From: Panonychus citri
Lineage: Eukaryota > Arthropoda > Arachnida > Trombidiformes > Tetranychidae
Length of the DNA: 64,000 nt
Direction: 5' to 3'
Assembly (NCBI RefSeq): GCF_014898815.1
Contig: NW_026515539.1
Coordinates: forward strand, 1,302,001 to 1,366,000
The notes under the pieces were generated by a model. The model did no database searches, was not told the DNA's origin, and saw nothing but the letters and a program-made list of their open reading frames with translations. Positions 61,553 to 64,000 of the stretch are shown in pieces (position 1 is the stretch's first letter; the number at the start of each line of letters is the position of its first letter). Made by a program: the position numbers and the translations under genes.

Positions 61553-63613
61553 GGTGAATACAAAACTCTACCCAAAGAACAACCAAGTCAACTTTAAATC
61601 GAAAAATGAACAAATCAACACCAGGAAAAAAAAATAGAAAACAATTAGTAAATTCTATTAGAAATTAAATAATTTCTAAGAATCAAAACAACAAGAGACT
61701 AACATGTGTTTCCATTTGTGGTCACGTGATTTCCATTGGCGGGATTGGAGAAGAAAAAATTTCTCTTCATTTGTTTTCTTTTTTTTGTTTTTTTCCAAAA
61801 CAATTTAATTTATTAATTGTTCCTTCCTGCTAATTAATCAATTAGTAGATTTTCTTGTTACAGTGTTGAAATTAAGAAAAAGAAAATAATTTCTTTTTGC
61901 TTAATTACCTTTTTGTTTGTGTTTACTGTTGTAGCTTCTTAACTGGTTCATCATCTTGTTGTTGTTGTTGTTTTAATTTTCTATAACTTTGTTTCTCCAA
62001 CAATTAAGATGGACTTTGATTTGATTTGTGATAATCAATCTAATCTTGTTGATTCACCTTTGACAAGTTGACCTCTAAAATTACCTTTCATTTCCTACAA
62101 ATCAATCCAGTAACTGACCTCAGACAATTTGTATCCTCTCATTTAGTGTAACCTGTTGTGTACATTATTTGATTAATCATAATGGTTTTCTTTTCGTTCA
62201 AATTAACTTAATCATTTGATCCATTTTTGATTAAGATCAAATTAATCTGGTTAAATTGTAACATTCAATTGATTCCTGTTATTGTCATTTCGCTCAATAT
62301 TGTTGATTATAAACTTGCATCATCCATTAGATTGATAAGAAGAGGAAAAAAAGAGAAAATGATTAACAGGTAAGATTTTTATTAATTAATTTAATAATTC
62401 GAATTCTGAATTGATTTAATTAACGTGCAAATTGATAACAATTAATTATTTCATTTCAATTGTTTTAAGGTGACAAATTAATTGGATGATACAGAGATAA
62501 AATTGAAACTTAAACTTGATACATTTGATTGATATTCATAAGGATTGTTTGATTGTATCATTTTTAATTCCTCATTTTCCCAGTGATAGTTAACTGATTT
62601 ATGCAAATCAGTTAATGTAACAATTAAATCTAAATCAAAGATTAACACTCTTCTCAAGTTGATGAATCTATTCAAATGAATTGTTTTCTTTGCAAGGTTA
62701 ATCTTTTTGTAACAATTTTAACACTCAATCATTTCTGATTATTGTCTAATTGTACAAGATTTTTATGATTAAGAGGCCTCACAATTAAATTCACTCATTG
62801 ATTAACAGTAAAAAATTAATTTTCCTTTTGGGACTTTCCGTTAATTTCTGTATAAAGGATTGAAGAGCCAAATAATCATTTAATTTATCTTAATTCGTTT
62901 TTCTGCTTTAATTTTCCAATTTAATTCAATAATCAAACCAAATACATGTAAATTAATTTGATTTCACCTTAATTTCTCCCATTCAGCTAAGTGCCACCCA
63001 CTTAAATAACCGCCGGCGGACATGATCAGATTTTCAAAGGATAAATGAAATATTAGCCGGTTACCGGTAAACGTGAACCAGATTATCATCTTGATCATCA
63101 TAATCTCTCATTTTAATCAACAACACAATCAACTAATGTCGTTTAGCACATTTACCTTTACCTTCTATCTTATTGATTGCTCGAGATAATATATCGTTTT
63201 TTATCTTCTAATAATCATCATCTTCTCACCATCGGTCAAATCCCGTTAGAATGAATTAAACTGATGAACTGAGTTCGCTCTTGAACTGTATTAATTATGA
63301 TCAATCTTCATTTGGTAATCATAAAAATTGAATTAAGGTGAAATCGAAAGTGAAAGGAAAAAAGATGAAGAAACTGTTGCAAAAGCTGAAAGATGATCGA
63401 AGATGATAGAAGAGGAGGTCGAAAAGGACGAAGCAAATGGAACCGCCTTTTGGTTATGCAACTAGTTTAATGAGGAGTAAATGAAATCGAGAGTGAGAAA
63501 AACGAAATGGTATATAAAGGAATCGTTTTGTTGGATTAAATCATCAGTTCTCATCTCCAATCATTCAAATAACAGCTTCAAATTTTAACAAAACAACAAA
63601 ACCAAAACTCATC
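61553..63613. other. Intergenic: EXOSC7 promoter and upstream region of cuticle-type gene 2
   Basis: AT-rich with no gene seen up to about 62985. From there to 63613 blocks match the upstream region of copy 1 in reverse complement: AAGTGCCACCCACTTAAATAACCGCCGGCGGACA near 62991, split here by small differences, GTGAACCAGAT near 63073, and the TATA-leader block from 63500. Confidence 0.55.
63511..63520 (+). promoter_or_regulatory. TATA box of cuticle-type gene, copy 2
   Basis: TATATAAAGG, in the same context and at the same distance from the ATG as in copy 1. Confidence 0.85.
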
Positions 63614-64000
63614 ATGAACTCAATGGTAAGTTGAAAGTGAAATTAATCTGACGATCATGATGATGATGATCAACCAATTGATTGTGGATTACAACTAATA
63701 CATTTGAAGAAAAATAATAACCGAATTTCTGTTTTCTTTTTATTATTATTATTAGATCGTTCTCGCTCTTACCCTTCTTGCCGGTCAAACTTTGGCCTCA
63801 TCCAACTACGGATCATCAAGCTACGGATCAGCCCCAAGCTATGGAGCCGCTTCATACGGTGGAGACTCATACTCATCAGGTGCTTCATACGGAGCTGGTG
63901 GATACGGTGACGACTCATACTCCGGAGACTCTCACGCCGCTAGTTACGCACCAAAGGTCAAGAAAATCATCATTGAACAACCAGTTGTCAAACCAGTCTA
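63614..64000 (+). CDS. Cuticle-type Gly/Tyr/Ser-rich secreted protein, copy 2, cut by right edge
   Basis: First exon 63614-63625 (MNSM), then a second exon from 63756 that is open to the window edge. The signal peptide is identical to copy 1 and the SYG repeats are nearly so, with a four-residue deletion (no YPSGS-type unit) and a changed stretch after GDS (HAASYAPKVKKIIIEQPVVKPV against the copy 1 equivalent). The intron begins GTAAGTTGAAAGTG in both copies and ends in the same TTATTATTATTATTAG. It is the divergent, inverted partner of the gene at 55320-56120, so a structural matrix role is equally likely here. The C-terminus is outside the window. Confidence 0.85.

Overview
This is a eukaryotic window. 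It is very AT-rich, the genes are split by short GT-AG introns, and GAT/ATC and GA/CT microsatellites are abundant. The gene set (Cdc42, MED4, a two-exon leucine-rich-repeat surface protein, Gly/Tyr/Ser-rich cuticle-type proteins, COX6B, DNAJC19/TIM14, EXOSC7) and a gypsy-type LTR element with an env-like region point to an arthropod. A mite is my best guess, but that is inference.

Layout. Positions 1-506 (minus) are an open Ser/Pro-rich exon that runs off the left edge. About 22.7 kb without a convincing gene follows, ending at a short minus-strand exon (23231-23270) whose 13 residues resemble the N-terminus of teashirt/FOG/SALL-type zinc-finger factors. The desert may be one large intron or regulatory domain of a developmental gene. 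Next come Cdc42 (plus, 24390-25154) and MED4 (minus, 25339-26335), which converge. A small secreted protein gene (plus, 27538-28147) follows, with a 350-bp fold-back just upstream of it. A six-exon gene (minus, 30616-38791) encodes a signal peptide, a Cys-rich ectodomain with a C2H2-like finger, one membrane segment and a 510-residue disordered tail.

An 11.5-kb LTR retroelement occupies 39972-51465. Its two 497-bp LTRs look identical, and it has a 4-bp target duplication, a tRNA-Leu-type primer site and one 2210-codon Gag-Pol-Env frame. The 3.8 kb between this frame and the 3' LTR is unusual. It holds two antisense, intron-containing genes with related signal-peptide exons (one has lost its start) and a second, sense-strand Gag-like gene with its own TATA promoter that resembles the LTR promoter. 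This is the most novel part of the window.

To the right lie an LRR protein (minus, 52551-53856), a cuticle-type protein (minus, 55320-56120), COX6B (plus, 58368-58951), DNAJC19 (minus, 59186-59818) and EXOSC7 (minus, 60547-61552). At the right edge is a second cuticle-type gene (plus, 63614 to the edge) that is an inverted duplicate of the first, including part of its promoter. COX6B and DNAJC19 both act in mitochondria and converge, but nothing suggests co-regulation.
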